A stretch of DNA of 64,000 nucleotides from Nocardia sp. CY41 (GTDB taxonomy: Bacteria; Actinomycetota; Actinomycetes; Mycobacteriales; Mycobacteriaceae). This document shows, in pieces, positions 27,863 through 37,433 of the stretch (position 1 is the first letter of the stretch; each line of letters begins with the position of its first letter). The notes beneath the pieces are model-generated. The model worked only from the letters and a program-made list of their open reading frames with translations, was not told the DNA's origin and searched no databases. The DNA lies in contig NZ_VUOS01000012.1 of NCBI RefSeq assembly GCF_009829325.1, positions 1 through 64,000 on the forward strand. Direction: 5' to 3'. The position numbers were made by a program, and so were the translations under genes.

Positions 27863-29451
27863 CGCGAACCGCCCAGCACCGCACCGATGTACACAGCGGG
27901 GTCTCGCAGGTCGGCCGCGGCCCGGTCGGCGATCGTCAGGATGGGACCGGCCAGCACCGTCAGACACAGCCCGACCGCCACGAGCGCAGCGGTGGACAAC
28001 ACCATCAGCGGCGGCATCCGGCCGGGATCGGTGCGTTCGTCGTAGTGCACGTCGGTCGCGTCCTCGATCAGCGTCGGCGGCTTCGCCGCGGTGAGATGAC
28101 CCTCCGGCGCGTCCGCACGGGGCCGCCAGAACGCTTTGCTCCATACCCGGGCGACGGCGTAGAGGGTGAGCAGGCTGGTGAGCACCGCGCCACCGACCAG
28201 CACCCAGGCCAGCACGCTGCCGCGTTCGGCGCCCGCTTGCAAGAGCGCGACCTTGCCGATGAACCCGGAGAACGGGGGTATTCCGCCGAGATTCAGCGCG
28301 GGGACGAGGAACAGCACCGCCAGCAGCGGACTGGCCGCGGCGAGCCCGCCCAGTCGGCGCAGCGAGGTGGAGCCGGCCTGCCGCTCGATCAGGCCCGCCA
28401 CCAGGAACAGCGCGGTCTGCACCAGGATGTGGTGCGCCACGTAGAAGACCGCGCCCGCCAGCCCGGACGCGGTGGCCGTGCCGACCCCGAACACCATGTA
28501 TCCGATGTGGCTGACCAGGGTGAACGACAGCAGGCGGCGGATGTCGCTCTGCGCGATGGCGCCGAGGATGCCCACGAGCATGGTCAGCAGGCCGCATGCC
28601 AGCAGGATCGAATCGAAGCCGCCGGTGGGGAACAGCAGCGAGTGCGTGCGGATGATCGCGTACACACCGACTTTGGTGAGCAGGCCCGCGAACACGGCGG
28701 TGACCGGGGCCGGGGCGGTCGGATAGGAGTCGGGCAGCCAGTTCGACAGCGGGAAGACGGCGGCCTTGATGCCGAACGCCACCAGCAGCACGCCGAAGAT
28801 CGCCGTGCGGGTGCCCTCCGGCACCGCGCCGAACCGTACCGCGAGCTGAGCGAGATTCAGTGTTCCGGTGGCCGCGTAGGTCAGCCCGATGCCGGTGAGG
28901 AAGATCAGCGAGGACACCATCGACACCATCACGTAGGCCACGCCCGCGCGGATGCGTTCGGTGGTCGCGCCCACCGTGAGGAGCACGAACGACGCGGCGA
29001 GCAGGATCTCGAAACCCACGAACAGGTTGAACAGGTCACCGGCCAGGAAAGCGGCCGAAACACCCGCGGTGAGTACCAGGTACGTCGGCCGGTAGATGGA
29101 GGTGGGCTGCCGCTCGTCGCCGTCGCGGATGTTCTGGCCCGCGCCGTAGAGGGCGACCGACAGCAGCACGATGGACGAGACGAGCAGCATCGCCGCCGAG
29201 AGCCGGTCCACCACCAGCGTGATGCCGATCGGCGCCGCCCAATCGCCGACCTGCAACGCGGTGGTGCCGTCGCGGTCGGCCAGGAACAGCAGCAGCCCGC
29301 AGATCACCACCACACCGGTGAGCGCCCCGACGATGACCACGCTCTGTATGCGGGGCCTGCGGCCGAAGACGAGCGTGGCGGCGGCGCCGAGCAGCGGAAC
29401 GAGCACGGGCAGCGGCGCGAGGACCGGCAGCAGGCCGGGGGACAGGCTCAC
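27859..29451 (-). CDS. mrpD: Na+/H+ antiporter subunit MrpD/MnhD (NuoL/M/N-like)
   Basis: A 530-aa proton-translocating subunit with about 14 helices. Signature stretches are VGFEILLAASFVLLTVG, AVFPLSNWLPDSYPTAPAPVTAVF (conserved Lys/Glu channel region) and PPFSGFIGKVALL. It starts at GTG 29451 overlapping mrpC (GTGA). A hydrophilic loop near the C-terminus (PRADAPEGHLTAAKPPTLIEDATD) is family-variable. It is homologous to complex I antiporter-like subunits. Confidence 0.94.
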   Translation of the reverse strand: MSLSPGLLPVLAPLPVLVPLLGAAATLVFGRRPRIQSVVIVGALTGVVVICGLLLFLADRDGTTALQVGDWAAPIGITLVVDRLSAAMLLVSSIVLLSVALYGAGQNIRDGDERQPTSIYRPTYLVLTAGVSAAFLAGDLFNLFVGFEILLAASFVLLTVGATTERIRAGVAYVMVSMVSSLIFLTGIGLTYAATGTLNLAQLAVRFGAVPEGTRTAIFGVLLVAFGIKAAVFPLSNWLPDSYPTAPAPVTAVFAGLLTKVGVYAIIRTHSLLFPTGGFDSILLACGLLTMLVGILGAIAQSDIRRLLSFTLVSHIGYMVFGVGTATASGLAGAVFYVAHHILVQTALFLVAGLIERQAGSTSLRRLGGLAAASPLLAVLFLVPALNLGGIPPFSGFIGKVALLQAGAERGSVLAWVLVGGAVLTSLLTLYAVARVWSKAFWRPRADAPEGHLTAAKPPTLIEDATDVHYDERTDPGRMPPLMVLSTAALVAVGLCLTVLAGPILTIADRAAADLRDPAVYIGAVLGGSR

Positions 29452-29825
29452 GTCTCCGGGTCCTCTCCGGCCCGCCGCCGGGCGACCTCCGCGTCCTCCT
29501 CGTCGTTGGCGACGTCGTCGCTGGTGGTGAGCATGTAGGCGCGGTAGGCCAGCGCGAGGACGAAGGCCGCGAGGCCCATGGTGATCACGATGGCGGTGAG
29601 CACCATGGCCTGAGCGAGCGGGTCGGCCATCTCCTCGGTGGCGGCCGCGCCGCGAATGGGCGGTTCGCCGTCGCCACCGCCCGCGGTGAGGATCAGCAGG
29701 TTCACCGCGTTGCCGAACAGGATCAGGCCGAGCAGCATCTTCGACACGGCGCGTTCCAGGATCAGATACACCCCGCACGCGACCAGGACGCCGATCACGA
29801 TCAGCAGGGTCAGATTCGCGGTCAT
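29448..29825 (-). CDS. mrpC: Na+/H+ antiporter subunit MrpC/MnhC (NuoK-like)
   Basis: A 125-aa, three-helix NuoK-like protein with the motif LGLILFGNAVNLLIL and a central loop GGGDGEPPIRG, then ADPLAQAMVLTAIVI. A charged C-terminal tail (about 100-125) is cytoplasmic. The start overlaps the mrpA stop and the end overlaps mrpD, both by 4 bp. Confidence 0.94.
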   Translation of the reverse strand: MTANLTLLIVIGVLVACGVYLILERAVSKMLLGLILFGNAVNLLILTAGGGDGEPPIRGAAATEEMADPLAQAMVLTAIVITMGLAAFVLALAYRAYMLTTSDDVANDEEDAEVARRRAGEDPET

Positions 29826-32728
29826 GTGCGGGAACCGCCTTTCCTCGCCGGGGGCTCGGCGTCGGCCAGTTCGCTGTCCAGCCGCGCGCCGAGGCTGCGC
29901 AGCACGTCCAGCACCAGGCCGACCACGATGAGATAGACGCCGAGATCGAACAGCAGCGCGGTGACCACTTTGACGTGGCCGACCACCGGCAGCGAAACCT
30001 CGACGATCGCCGAGGACAGCGGCGGCGCGCCCAACAGCAAGGAGGAGACCGCGGTCCCCGCGGCCAAGGTGAGGCCGGCGCCGAGGACATGACCCGCGTC
30101 GACGGGCAACGCCTCGCCCAATTCGTAGCGGCCGCCGGCGAGATACCGCAGGGTCAGCGCGAGCCCCGCGGTGAGCCCACCCGCGAAACCGCCGCCCGGC
30201 GCGTTGTGGCCGGAGAAGAAGAAGTAGACCGACAGCAGCATGATGGTCGGGAACACCAGCCGGGTGGTGATCTGGAGGACCATCGACCGTTCGGCCCGGG
30301 CGACCAACCGGCCCGCGGGCAGCCAGCTCACCAGTTCCGGGTCGTAGTCGGGCGAGTCCGCCGCGCGCGGCGCGCTGCCGAAACGCCTGCTGCGGAACAC
30401 CAAGGACGCGACGCCGGTAGCGGCGACGACGAGCACCGAGATCTCACCGAGGGTGTCCCAGGCCCGTAGGTCGACCAGCAGGACGTTGACGGCGTTCTTC
30501 CCGCCGCCGAATTCGTAAGCGGCATCGGGAATCCGGGGCCAGATGGGTTCGGCGGTGCGGGCGGCGACGGCGAAACCGGCCAGGATCGCGACCACCGCTC
30601 CCGTCCCCGCGGCCAGCATCGCCCTGCGGAACTTGAACGCGACCGCGCGGCGGGCCTCGATCCGCGCGGGAAAGGCGCGCAGGACGAGGACGAAGATCAC
30701 CAGCGTCAGCGTCTCCACCAGGAATTGGGTCAGCGCGAGGTCGGGCGCGCCGTGCAGCGCGAAGATCACGCCGCTGCCGTATCCGGTCACGCCGACGACC
30801 AGCACGCTCGCCAATCGGTTGCGCAGCACCGTCGCGGCGAGCGCGGTCACCACCATGATCGCGCCGATGGCCGCTTGCAGCGGCGAATCCCACCACCGCA
30901 GCGTCACGCCGGTGCGGGTGCCGACGGCGAGCAGGGCGGTCGGCAGGACGATCAGCGTGACCAGGATCGCGGCCTGGCTCAGCGGCAACGACCCGCGCTG
31001 CACGGCGCCGGTCATCCGCAGCGAGAGGGTGTCCATCGCGCGCAGCGTCGCGTCGTAGGCGCGGTCGGCGTTGCCCAGGCGCGGGTGCGCCGATTCGACG
31101 AAGCGGGTGCGCAGCCGGTACAGCGCGACACCTGCGGCGACGATCAGCAGCGTGGTCGCCAATGCGGGGGTGAATCCGTGCCACAGCGCCAGATGGGTCG
31201 GCGCGGGATCGCCCAACGTTTCGGCATAGGGACGTATCCGTGCGTCCACCCATGACGGCGCGAGACCGGCGACAAGGCTCGCGACGGCGAGGAGCGCCGG
31301 TGGCGCCAGGAACAGCGCACCCGGCGGGTGCCAGCGGCAATGGTCCGCGCCTTCCGGCTGGTGCTCGGCGACGGGCACTTCGCTCGGGTGGTGGGCGACC
31401 GCAGTGGTGCCGGGGACGGGTTCCGGCGCGCCGCGCTTGTCCGCGAAGGCGCCCCAGACGAAGCGGATGCTGTAGCCGACGGTCAGCATCGAACCGAGCA
31501 CCACGCCGGCGAACACCGCACTCCGTGCGGGATCGGTGAGCACGTCCGCGTCGAGCACGGCGCTCAGCGCGCTCTCCTTGCCGACGAAGCCGAGCAGCGG
31601 CGGGATGCCCGCCATGCTGAGCGCGGCGAGGACCGCGGTGGCGCACAGCACGGGAGCCCGGCGGCCGAGACCGGACAACCGGCGTAGATCGCGCGTGCCC
31701 GCACCGTGATCGATGATGCCGACCACCAGGAACAGGCACGCCTTGAACAGCGCGTGCGCGACGATCAGCGTCACCCCGGCCAGCGCGGCGCCGGGCGTGC
31801 CGATGCCGACCAGCACGATCAGGAACCCCAGCTGACTCACCGTGCCGAAGGCCAGCACCAGCTTCAGGTCCACGACCTGCAGCGCCCGCAGCCCCGCCAG
31901 CAGCATCGAGGCCAGGCCGAGGGTGAGCACGAGCGGATGCCACACCGGATTCTGCGCGAACACCGGCGCCAGGCGAGCGACCAGGTACACACCGGCTTTC
32001 ACCATCGCCGCCGCGTGCAGGTACGCGCTCACCGGCGTCGGGGCGGCCATCGCGCCGGGCAGCCAGAAATGCAGGGGCACCACAGCGGACTTGGTGAGTG
32101 CGCCGACCAGCAACAGCGCCACCGCGACGTCGATCGCGGGCCCGTTCGGCGGATGCGCCCCGGACAGCAGATCCGAGAGCAGATAGCTGCCGCTCGCGGT
32201 GCCGAGCACGACGATGCCTGCCAGCATCGCCAATCCGCCCGCCCCGGTCACCAGCAGGGCTTGAATCGCGGCCCTTCGACTGGCCGCCTGCTCGGCGTTG
32301 TGCCCGATGAGCAGGAACGACAGCACGGTGGTCGCTTCCCAGAACACATAGAGCAGCACCATGTTGTCGCTGGTGACCAGCCCGAACATGGCCCCGGCGA
32401 AGGCGACCAACTCGGCGGCGAACACCCCGAGCCGTGGCTCGTCGTTCTCGAAATATCTGCCGCAGTAGACCAGAACCAGCGCTCCGATGCCGAGCACGAG
32501 CGCGCACAGCACCGCCGCGAGCGTGTCGAAACGCAGTTCGATGTTCAGCCCGATGCTCGGCGCCCAGGCCAGCCGGACGCGCTGCGACTCGGACCAATTC
32601 GCGATCACCCAACCCAGACCGCCGAGAGGGACCGTGGCCAGCAGGTAGAAAGCATTGCGCCCCAGTGCCCGCACACACAGCGGAGCCAGCAAGGCGGCCG
32701 CGGCATGGACGAGCAGGATTACGAGCAA
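29822..32728 (-). CDS. mrpA: Na+/H+ antiporter subunit MrpA fused to MrpB
   Basis: A 968-aa protein and the first gene of the operon. The N-terminal two-thirds is the NuoL-like MrpA core (FWEATTVLSFLLIG, PLHFWLPGAMAAPTPVSAYLHAA, PPLLGFVGKESA). The C-terminal part contains the MbhE-like region and then an MnhB domain (RLVFPTIMLLSVYFFFSGHN, PGGGFAGGL). The fusion explains the absence of a separate mrpB. The complex exports Na+ (or K+) in exchange for H+ in pH and salt homeostasis. A perfect 14-bp palindrome lies 82 bp upstream of the start. Confidence 0.95.
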   Translation of the reverse strand: MLVILLVHAAAALLAPLCVRALGRNAFYLLATVPLGGLGWVIANWSESQRVRLAWAPSIGLNIELRFDTLAAVLCALVLGIGALVLVYCGRYFENDEPRLGVFAAELVAFAGAMFGLVTSDNMVLLYVFWEATTVLSFLLIGHNAEQAASRRAAIQALLVTGAGGLAMLAGIVVLGTASGSYLLSDLLSGAHPPNGPAIDVAVALLLVGALTKSAVVPLHFWLPGAMAAPTPVSAYLHAAAMVKAGVYLVARLAPVFAQNPVWHPLVLTLGLASMLLAGLRALQVVDLKLVLAFGTVSQLGFLIVLVGIGTPGAALAGVTLIVAHALFKACLFLVVGIIDHGAGTRDLRRLSGLGRRAPVLCATAVLAALSMAGIPPLLGFVGKESALSAVLDADVLTDPARSAVFAGVVLGSMLTVGYSIRFVWGAFADKRGAPEPVPGTTAVAHHPSEVPVAEHQPEGADHCRWHPPGALFLAPPALLAVASLVAGLAPSWVDARIRPYAETLGDPAPTHLALWHGFTPALATTLLIVAAGVALYRLRTRFVESAHPRLGNADRAYDATLRAMDTLSLRMTGAVQRGSLPLSQAAILVTLIVLPTALLAVGTRTGVTLRWWDSPLQAAIGAIMVVTALAATVLRNRLASVLVVGVTGYGSGVIFALHGAPDLALTQFLVETLTLVIFVLVLRAFPARIEARRAVAFKFRRAMLAAGTGAVVAILAGFAVAARTAEPIWPRIPDAAYEFGGGKNAVNVLLVDLRAWDTLGEISVLVVAATGVASLVFRSRRFGSAPRAADSPDYDPELVSWLPAGRLVARAERSMVLQITTRLVFPTIMLLSVYFFFSGHNAPGGGFAGGLTAGLALTLRYLAGGRYELGEALPVDAGHVLGAGLTLAAGTAVSSLLLGAPPLSSAIVEVSLPVVGHVKVVTALLFDLGVYLIVVGLVLDVLRSLGARLDSELADAEPPARKGGSRT

Positions 32729-32809
32729 ACTTCACTCCGTCGAGTAGGGGCGGCGGGGTGTCCGGGACAAGCCTACGGAAAGGGCGCTTTTCTCGCGGTA
32801 GGAGTGCGT

Positions 32810-32823
32810 ATGGCGTACGCCAT
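32810..32823. promoter_or_regulatory. Perfect 14-bp palindrome upstream of the mrp operon
   Basis: ATGGCGTACGCCAT is a complete palindrome, located 82-95 bp upstream of the mrpA start in a 110-bp gap between two same-strand genes. The position suits an operator for a regulator not found in the window. It is too short and lacks a loop, so it is unlikely to be a terminator. Confidence 0.5.
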
Positions 32824-32838
32824 CCGCCCGGTTCTCGG

Positions 32839-34140
32839 CTATATGTCCGCTAATGATTCGCTTTCCGGCTGCCCGTTCGGTTGCCGCTTGCTGCGCGGCC
32901 GCAATTTCCGCAGCATGAAGATCCCGAGAGCGCTCCCGATGACGATGGCGAGCGCGGTCCGGCCGGGCGTCGCGTCATGCACCGCCACATCGTCGCGCCA
33001 GTCCTTGACCCGGTCCGGCATCACCGACACCGCCGAAGGAAGATAGAGCGCGGTGAGCGCGAGCACACCGCTGGGCGCGTAGTGCGGTCGCACCGTGCCG
33101 CAGCAGTACCCGGCGGTCAATGCGATGACCCCACTGATCACGGCGAAGGCGACGGTGCTCGCCGCCGTCGAGGTGACCAGGGCGAAGACCGAGATGCCTG
33201 CCAGAAGCAGGATGGCCAGCGCGGTCGAAGGCATGCGGGCGCCCACGGCCAGTCCGGCCGCGGTCAGCGCGATGAGCACCGCGGAGGTCCAGCCGGGCCG
33301 GACCGCGTAACCCACGGCGTCGACCGCCGCGGTGAGGCTGACGGCCAGGTACACGCCGGTGCCGTCGCGGCCGGGCAGCAGCATGGCCGCCGCGGTCGCG
33401 CTGACGATCGTCGCGGCGACGACGATCGCGATCTCGACCCCGTGACTCTCCGCGGGCAGTTTGCTGTATTGGCGGCCCAGCCATTCGGTGCCGGCCAGCA
33501 CCACCAGCGCGAGCACCATGGCGGCGAGGATCGGCGTGACCGGCAGCTCGATCGCCATCCGTGGCGTCTTCGGCTCCTCGGTGCGTCGCCAGTTGTGCAA
33601 GGTGCTGAGCACCAGCAGCGCCAGGGCCGCGCCGATCATCCAGCGCGTCGGCGTCTCCAGGACCGCGTACGGATCCGCGTTGATGTTCAGTAGGGCCGCG
33701 AGATCGCCGAAGCCGAAGAATCCGACGCCACCTACGGCGAACGCCGCGCCGGGCAGCGGCCGCCGTAGCGCCACCGCGCCCAGCCCGCCCAGCAGTATCG
33801 CGGCGCAGATCGAGTCGATGTAGTTCTGCGTGGTCAGCATCTCGGCCGTGGGGCCATGGCGGCCGGCGAAATGATTGAGCAACTGCGCGAGAGCGGCGGC
33901 CGTCGCCGTCGCCCACCCGGTCAACGGCCGCTTGGTGGTGGCGACCAGAACGGCGATCGCCACGGCGACGATCACGCCCAGCGCGGCGCTGCGCGGCACG
34001 CTGTTGAGCAGACCGGCGATCCGATAGGAGGTGGACTGGCCTTTGGTGCTGACGGTGACCGGCAGGAACAGCGTGACGCCCGCGACCGCGGCTCCCGTGA
34101 AGGCCGTGATCGCGTCGACAATGTCGCCGACCCTGCGCAC
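32839..34140 (-). CDS. Polytopic membrane protein of unknown function
   Basis: A 433-aa GTG-start protein with about 12 hydrophobic helices and a basic C-terminal tail (RKLRPRSKRQ). Recognisable polar features are the loop ETPTRWMIG and the short segment GYCCGTVRPHYAPSG, with a Cys pair near a helix end. Early residues (TLFLPVTVSTKGQSTSYRIAGLLNS) look extracytoplasmic. It resembles no transporter family I can name. It lies between the mrp operon and the AAA gene on the same strand, about 110 bp upstream of mrpA. Confidence 0.65.
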   Translation of the reverse strand: MRRVGDIVDAITAFTGAAVAGVTLFLPVTVSTKGQSTSYRIAGLLNSVPRSAALGVIVAVAIAVLVATTKRPLTGWATATAAALAQLLNHFAGRHGPTAEMLTTQNYIDSICAAILLGGLGAVALRRPLPGAAFAVGGVGFFGFGDLAALLNINADPYAVLETPTRWMIGAALALLVLSTLHNWRRTEEPKTPRMAIELPVTPILAAMVLALVVLAGTEWLGRQYSKLPAESHGVEIAIVVAATIVSATAAAMLLPGRDGTGVYLAVSLTAAVDAVGYAVRPGWTSAVLIALTAAGLAVGARMPSTALAILLLAGISVFALVTSTAASTVAFAVISGVIALTAGYCCGTVRPHYAPSGVLALTALYLPSAVSVMPDRVKDWRDDVAVHDATPGRTALAIVIGSALGIFMLRKLRPRSKRQPNGQPESESLADI

Positions 34141-34263
34141 GGTTGTCGAACATACCCGGGGCGCGGGCGTGATCTTGTGATTGCCGACGATTCGCCCGAA
34201 AATGTCTCAGGCGGGAAAATGCGGCATAAGCCGATTTACCAGATATTGGCTGAGAGAGACCGC

Positions 34264-36525
34264 CTATCCGCGACTTTCCGCGTACCGGCGCAGCGTGTCG
34301 ATCTGGGCCGGGTCCAGCGAAGGCCGTACCACCGTTTGGGCGGCGAGCACGTCGGCCCCGGTGACATCGGCGGCGTGCACGTCCCGGCGCATCGCCGTGA
34401 GGGCGGACTCGCGCAGCAGCGCCGCGCAGTCGGCGGCGGAATAGCCCTCCAGTTCCTCCGCGAGCGCGTCGAGGTCGACGTCGTCGGCCAACGGCACCGC
34501 GCGGCCCGCGGTGCGCAGGATCTCCCGCCGGGCGGCGGCGTCCGGCGGCGGCACGAAGACGAGCCGTTCGAGCCTGCCCGGGCGCAGCAGCGCCGGATCG
34601 ATCAACTCGGGCCGGTTGGTCGCGCCAAGCACCACCACGTCGCGCAGCGGCTCCACGCCGTCGAGTTCGGTGAGCAGCGCCGCGACCACCCGGTCGCCGA
34701 CACCCGCGTCGGCGCTCTGCCCGCGACGCGGCGCCAAGGCGTCCACCTCGTCCAGGAAGATCAGCGACGGCGCCGAATCACGGGCGCGCTGGAACAATTC
34801 GCGCACCGCGCGCTCCGACGAGCCGACCCATCGGTCCAGCAACTCCGCGCCCTTGACCGCGTGCACGCTGAGCTGACCGCTGCCCGCCAGCGCCCGCACC
34901 AGGAAGGTCTTGCCGCAGCCGGGCGGGCCGTAGAGCAGCACCCCGCGCGGCGGCTCGATACCGAGGCGGGCGAAGGAGTCGGGGTGACGCAACGGCCACA
35001 GCACCGCCTCGGTCAGTGCCTGTTTGGTTTCGGCCATATCGCCGACGTCGTCGAGACCCAGGCTGCCGATGGCGAGTTCCTCCATACCCGAGCGCGACAG
35101 CGGCCGGATGACCTCGAGCGCGCCGAGCAGGTCGGGCTGGGTGAGCTGTGGCTCACCGTTCTCCCTGGCCCGCGACGCCGCGCGCAGCGCAGCCTCCCGG
35201 CACAGCGCCGCCAGGTCGGAAACCACGAATCCAGGGGTGCGCGCCGCGATCTCGTCGAGTTTCAGCTCTGCGGTCGGCACCCGGCGCAGCAACTGTTCCA
35301 GCAGGGCCTTGCGGACGGCGGCGGTGGGCAGCGGCAACGCGAGTTCGCGGTCGCACAGGTCCGGCGCCCGCAGGCGCTGGTCGATCCCGGCGGGGTGCGC
35401 CGTGGTCGCCAGGAACGCGACGCAGGGTTCGGCGATCGCGGCGCGCAACTGGTCCAGGATGAGGGTGGCGACCGGCTCGGCGTCGGCGGGCAGCAGCGCG
35501 TCGATGTCGGTGATCAGCAGGACGCCGCCCTTGCCGCAGCCGATGTCGGCCACCGCCTCGGCGACCTCGCGCAGCCGCGCCCCGCTCTCGGCCGCCCCGA
35601 TGGTGGGGCCGTCCAGTTCCACCACGCGCCGCGGCGCCGCGACCGCGCGGGCCAGCGCGGCCTTGCCGACACCGGCCGGGCCGGTGATCAGCACACCGAG
35701 GTGGGGCCGTGCACCCAGCGTGCGCAGCAATTCGGGCTCGTCGAGCGCGAGACTGAGCCATTCGGTGAGCTTCGCGGCCTGGCTGCGCGCGCCCGCCAGA
35801 TCTTCGACCGAGATGCTCGGTGTCTCGCCCGGCGGCGTTGTGCGGGTCGCCGCGCCGCCCCCGTTCGAGCCCACGGGCGCCTCGCCCGCCGCGAGCGACG
35901 CCACGGCCGCCGCCGGTGCGTCTCGCGCGGCCACCGCGCCCGCGCCCCACGCCACGGCGGTGTTCGGCTGCACGCTCACCGGGCCGCGCGGATCGGTGGC
36001 GGTGACGGTGAGCAACTCCGTGGTCCAGGCGATGCCGAAGGTGCGCGACAGCGCCTGGGTTGCGGCCGTGGAGCTGATGTCGGGCCCGAGGTCGCGCGGC
36101 AGCAGGGAGACCGCGTCGCCGACGGTGACGACCTTCCCGAGCAGCGCCTGCCGCAGCGTCGCGGCCGGAATCGTGCGGGTGGCGTGCACCGAGCCGCTCA
36201 CCGTGATCTGCTTCGCGCCGTAGACGACGGCGGGGGAGATCACCACCGTCGCATCCTCGCGCAGTCCGGCGTTGGACAGCGTGACGTCGTCGAGTAGGGC
36301 GACTCCGGCGGGCGTGTCCGGACGGGCGACACCGACGACCGCGGCCGTGCGCCGGGATCCGACCAGCATGATCCCGTCCCATTCGCGCAACCCGAGGGCG
36401 GTCAGCGCTTCCGGATGCAGCCGGACCACCCCGCGCCGGGCGTCGGCGGCCGAAGGATTCAGGCGGGCGGTGAGTGCCAGTTCTGCCACTGTGCCATTCT
36501 GCCGCGCGGGGCCGCCCTCGGTCAC
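34264..36525 (-). CDS. CDC48-like AAA ATPase with degenerate first ATPase domain
   Basis: A 753-aa protein. An N-terminal double-psi-barrel domain (1-170, LNPSAADARRGVVRLHPEAL) is followed by two AAA modules. D1 has a P-loop GVGKAAL lacking the Ser/Thr, and a Walker B region LLITDIDALLP where the usual DE is TD. D2 is intact: GPPGCGKTFL, LIFLDEVDALAPRRG, GATNRPELIDPALLRPGRL. It corresponds to Rv0435c of M. tuberculosis. It probably unfolds or remodels proteins, with D1 serving structurally. I use the GTG at 36525 because its MTEGGPARQ start resembles the mycobacterial N-terminus; GTG 36489 is the alternative. Confidence 0.88.
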   Translation of the reverse strand: MTEGGPARQNGTVAELALTARLNPSAADARRGVVRLHPEALTALGLREWDGIMLVGSRRTAAVVGVARPDTPAGVALLDDVTLSNAGLREDATVVISPAVVYGAKQITVSGSVHATRTIPAATLRQALLGKVVTVGDAVSLLPRDLGPDISSTAATQALSRTFGIAWTTELLTVTATDPRGPVSVQPNTAVAWGAGAVAARDAPAAAVASLAAGEAPVGSNGGGAATRTTPPGETPSISVEDLAGARSQAAKLTEWLSLALDEPELLRTLGARPHLGVLITGPAGVGKAALARAVAAPRRVVELDGPTIGAAESGARLREVAEAVADIGCGKGGVLLITDIDALLPADAEPVATLILDQLRAAIAEPCVAFLATTAHPAGIDQRLRAPDLCDRELALPLPTAAVRKALLEQLLRRVPTAELKLDEIAARTPGFVVSDLAALCREAALRAASRARENGEPQLTQPDLLGALEVIRPLSRSGMEELAIGSLGLDDVGDMAETKQALTEAVLWPLRHPDSFARLGIEPPRGVLLYGPPGCGKTFLVRALAGSGQLSVHAVKGAELLDRWVGSSERAVRELFQRARDSAPSLIFLDEVDALAPRRGQSADAGVGDRVVAALLTELDGVEPLRDVVVLGATNRPELIDPALLRPGRLERLVFVPPPDAAARREILRTAGRAVPLADDVDLDALAEELEGYSAADCAALLRESALTAMRRDVHAADVTGADVLAAQTVVRPSLDPAQIDTLRRYAESRG

Positions 36526-36567
36526 GGTTCCTCGTCCCGGAAGAAGCCGCGGACGACGAATCGCCCG

Positions 36568-37008
36568 TTATTTCTTCGCGATCCCGGTCGCGACCGCGAC
36601 CGAGGTGTCGGCGACGCTCGGCGACAGGCACACCAGCTTGGCCGTGCCCAGCGCGACGTTAGGACTGCCGTCGAACCGGCCACCTGGGTTCTCCACCAGG
36701 ATCTGCTCGATCAGCGCCTTCTCCTGGTCGCTGTCGAGCTTCCGGAACTCGCCGCAGGTGGTGCTGGACGCGGGACCGAGTGCGGAGTCGCGCTGTTTCG
36801 TCGTGGCCGGGGTATCGGGGTCCGACGGGGTGCTCGGCGCCGCGGTGCCGGGAGCGGTCGTTGTTCGCGGGGCCGAGGCGGACGTGGTCACGCCGGTCGA
36901 GCCCTTGCGCAATCCGTTCGCGTCGGTGGACTCGTCCCCTCCGCCGCAGCCTGCCAGCAGGAAACCCACCGTCCCGGCGATCAGGACGATGGCGGATGTT
37001 CGTTTCAT
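36568..37008 (-). CDS. Small secreted lipoprotein
   Basis: A 146-aa lipoprotein with signal MKRTSAIVLIAGTVGFLLAGC, where Cys21 is the lipidated residue. A Thr/Pro/Ser linker (30-75) precedes a compact domain with two Cys (STTCGEF and LVCLS) likely disulfide bonded. The ATG at 37008 has GGGGAAAG 7-8 bp upstream; the frame upstream of it is ignored. Function is unknown. It follows the UBP gene by about 70 bp on the same strand. Confidence 0.75.
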   Translation of the reverse strand: MKRTSAIVLIAGTVGFLLAGCGGGDESTDANGLRKGSTGVTTSASAPRTTTAPGTAAPSTPSDPDTPATTKQRDSALGPASSTTCGEFRKLDSDQEKALIEQILVENPGGRFDGSPNVALGTAKLVCLSPSVADTSVAVATGIAKK

Positions 37009-37079
37009 ACCGTGCTTTCCCCGGGTGGATCGTGGTGCCGGAGGCCCGGCGTCCGCAGCAGCGTACCGGTTCTCCCGGT

Positions 37080-37433
37080 TCAGTGGATGTGTGCCTGCCA
37101 ATCCGCGGGCACCCGTTCACGCGGGCCGGGCACGCCCTGGTCCGCGGGGTGACTGCGCGGTGGCGCCAATTCCGGTCCGCCGCTGTACATCTCCCCGGTC
37201 TCGAAGTTGTAGAACCAGTCCTCGCCCGGTTCGAAACTCTGGATGAACGGATGACCGGTGCTCTCGGCATGCGCGGTGGCGTGCTGTGCGGGCGAGGTGT
37301 CGCAGCAGCCGACGTGCCCGCACTGGGCGCAGCGGCGCAGATGCACCCACCAGCCGGAGTTCTGCTCGCACTCCAGGCAGCCCGGGCCGCTGGGTGGTAC
37401 CGCGGGGTCGATGCCCGCGACTTGCTCGGTCAT
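37080..37433 (-). CDS. UBP-type zinc finger protein
   Basis: A 117-aa stand-alone ZnF_UBP domain. Ligand candidates are Cys19/Cys22 (CLEC), Cys35/Cys38 (CAQC), Cys43, His51 or His55, and His61. The segment SGWWVHLRRC and the downstream FEPGEDWFYNFETGEMY are typical of bacterial members. In eukaryotes this fold binds ubiquitin C-termini; bacterial partners are unknown. The ATG overlaps the kinase stop as ATGA, so it belongs to the kinase/response-regulator-flavoprotein operon. Confidence 0.88.
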   Translation of the reverse strand: MTEQVAGIDPAVPPSGPGCLECEQNSGWWVHLRRCAQCGHVGCCDTSPAQHATAHAESTGHPFIQSFEPGEDWFYNFETGEMYSGGPELAPPRSHPADQGVPGPRERVPADWQAHIH

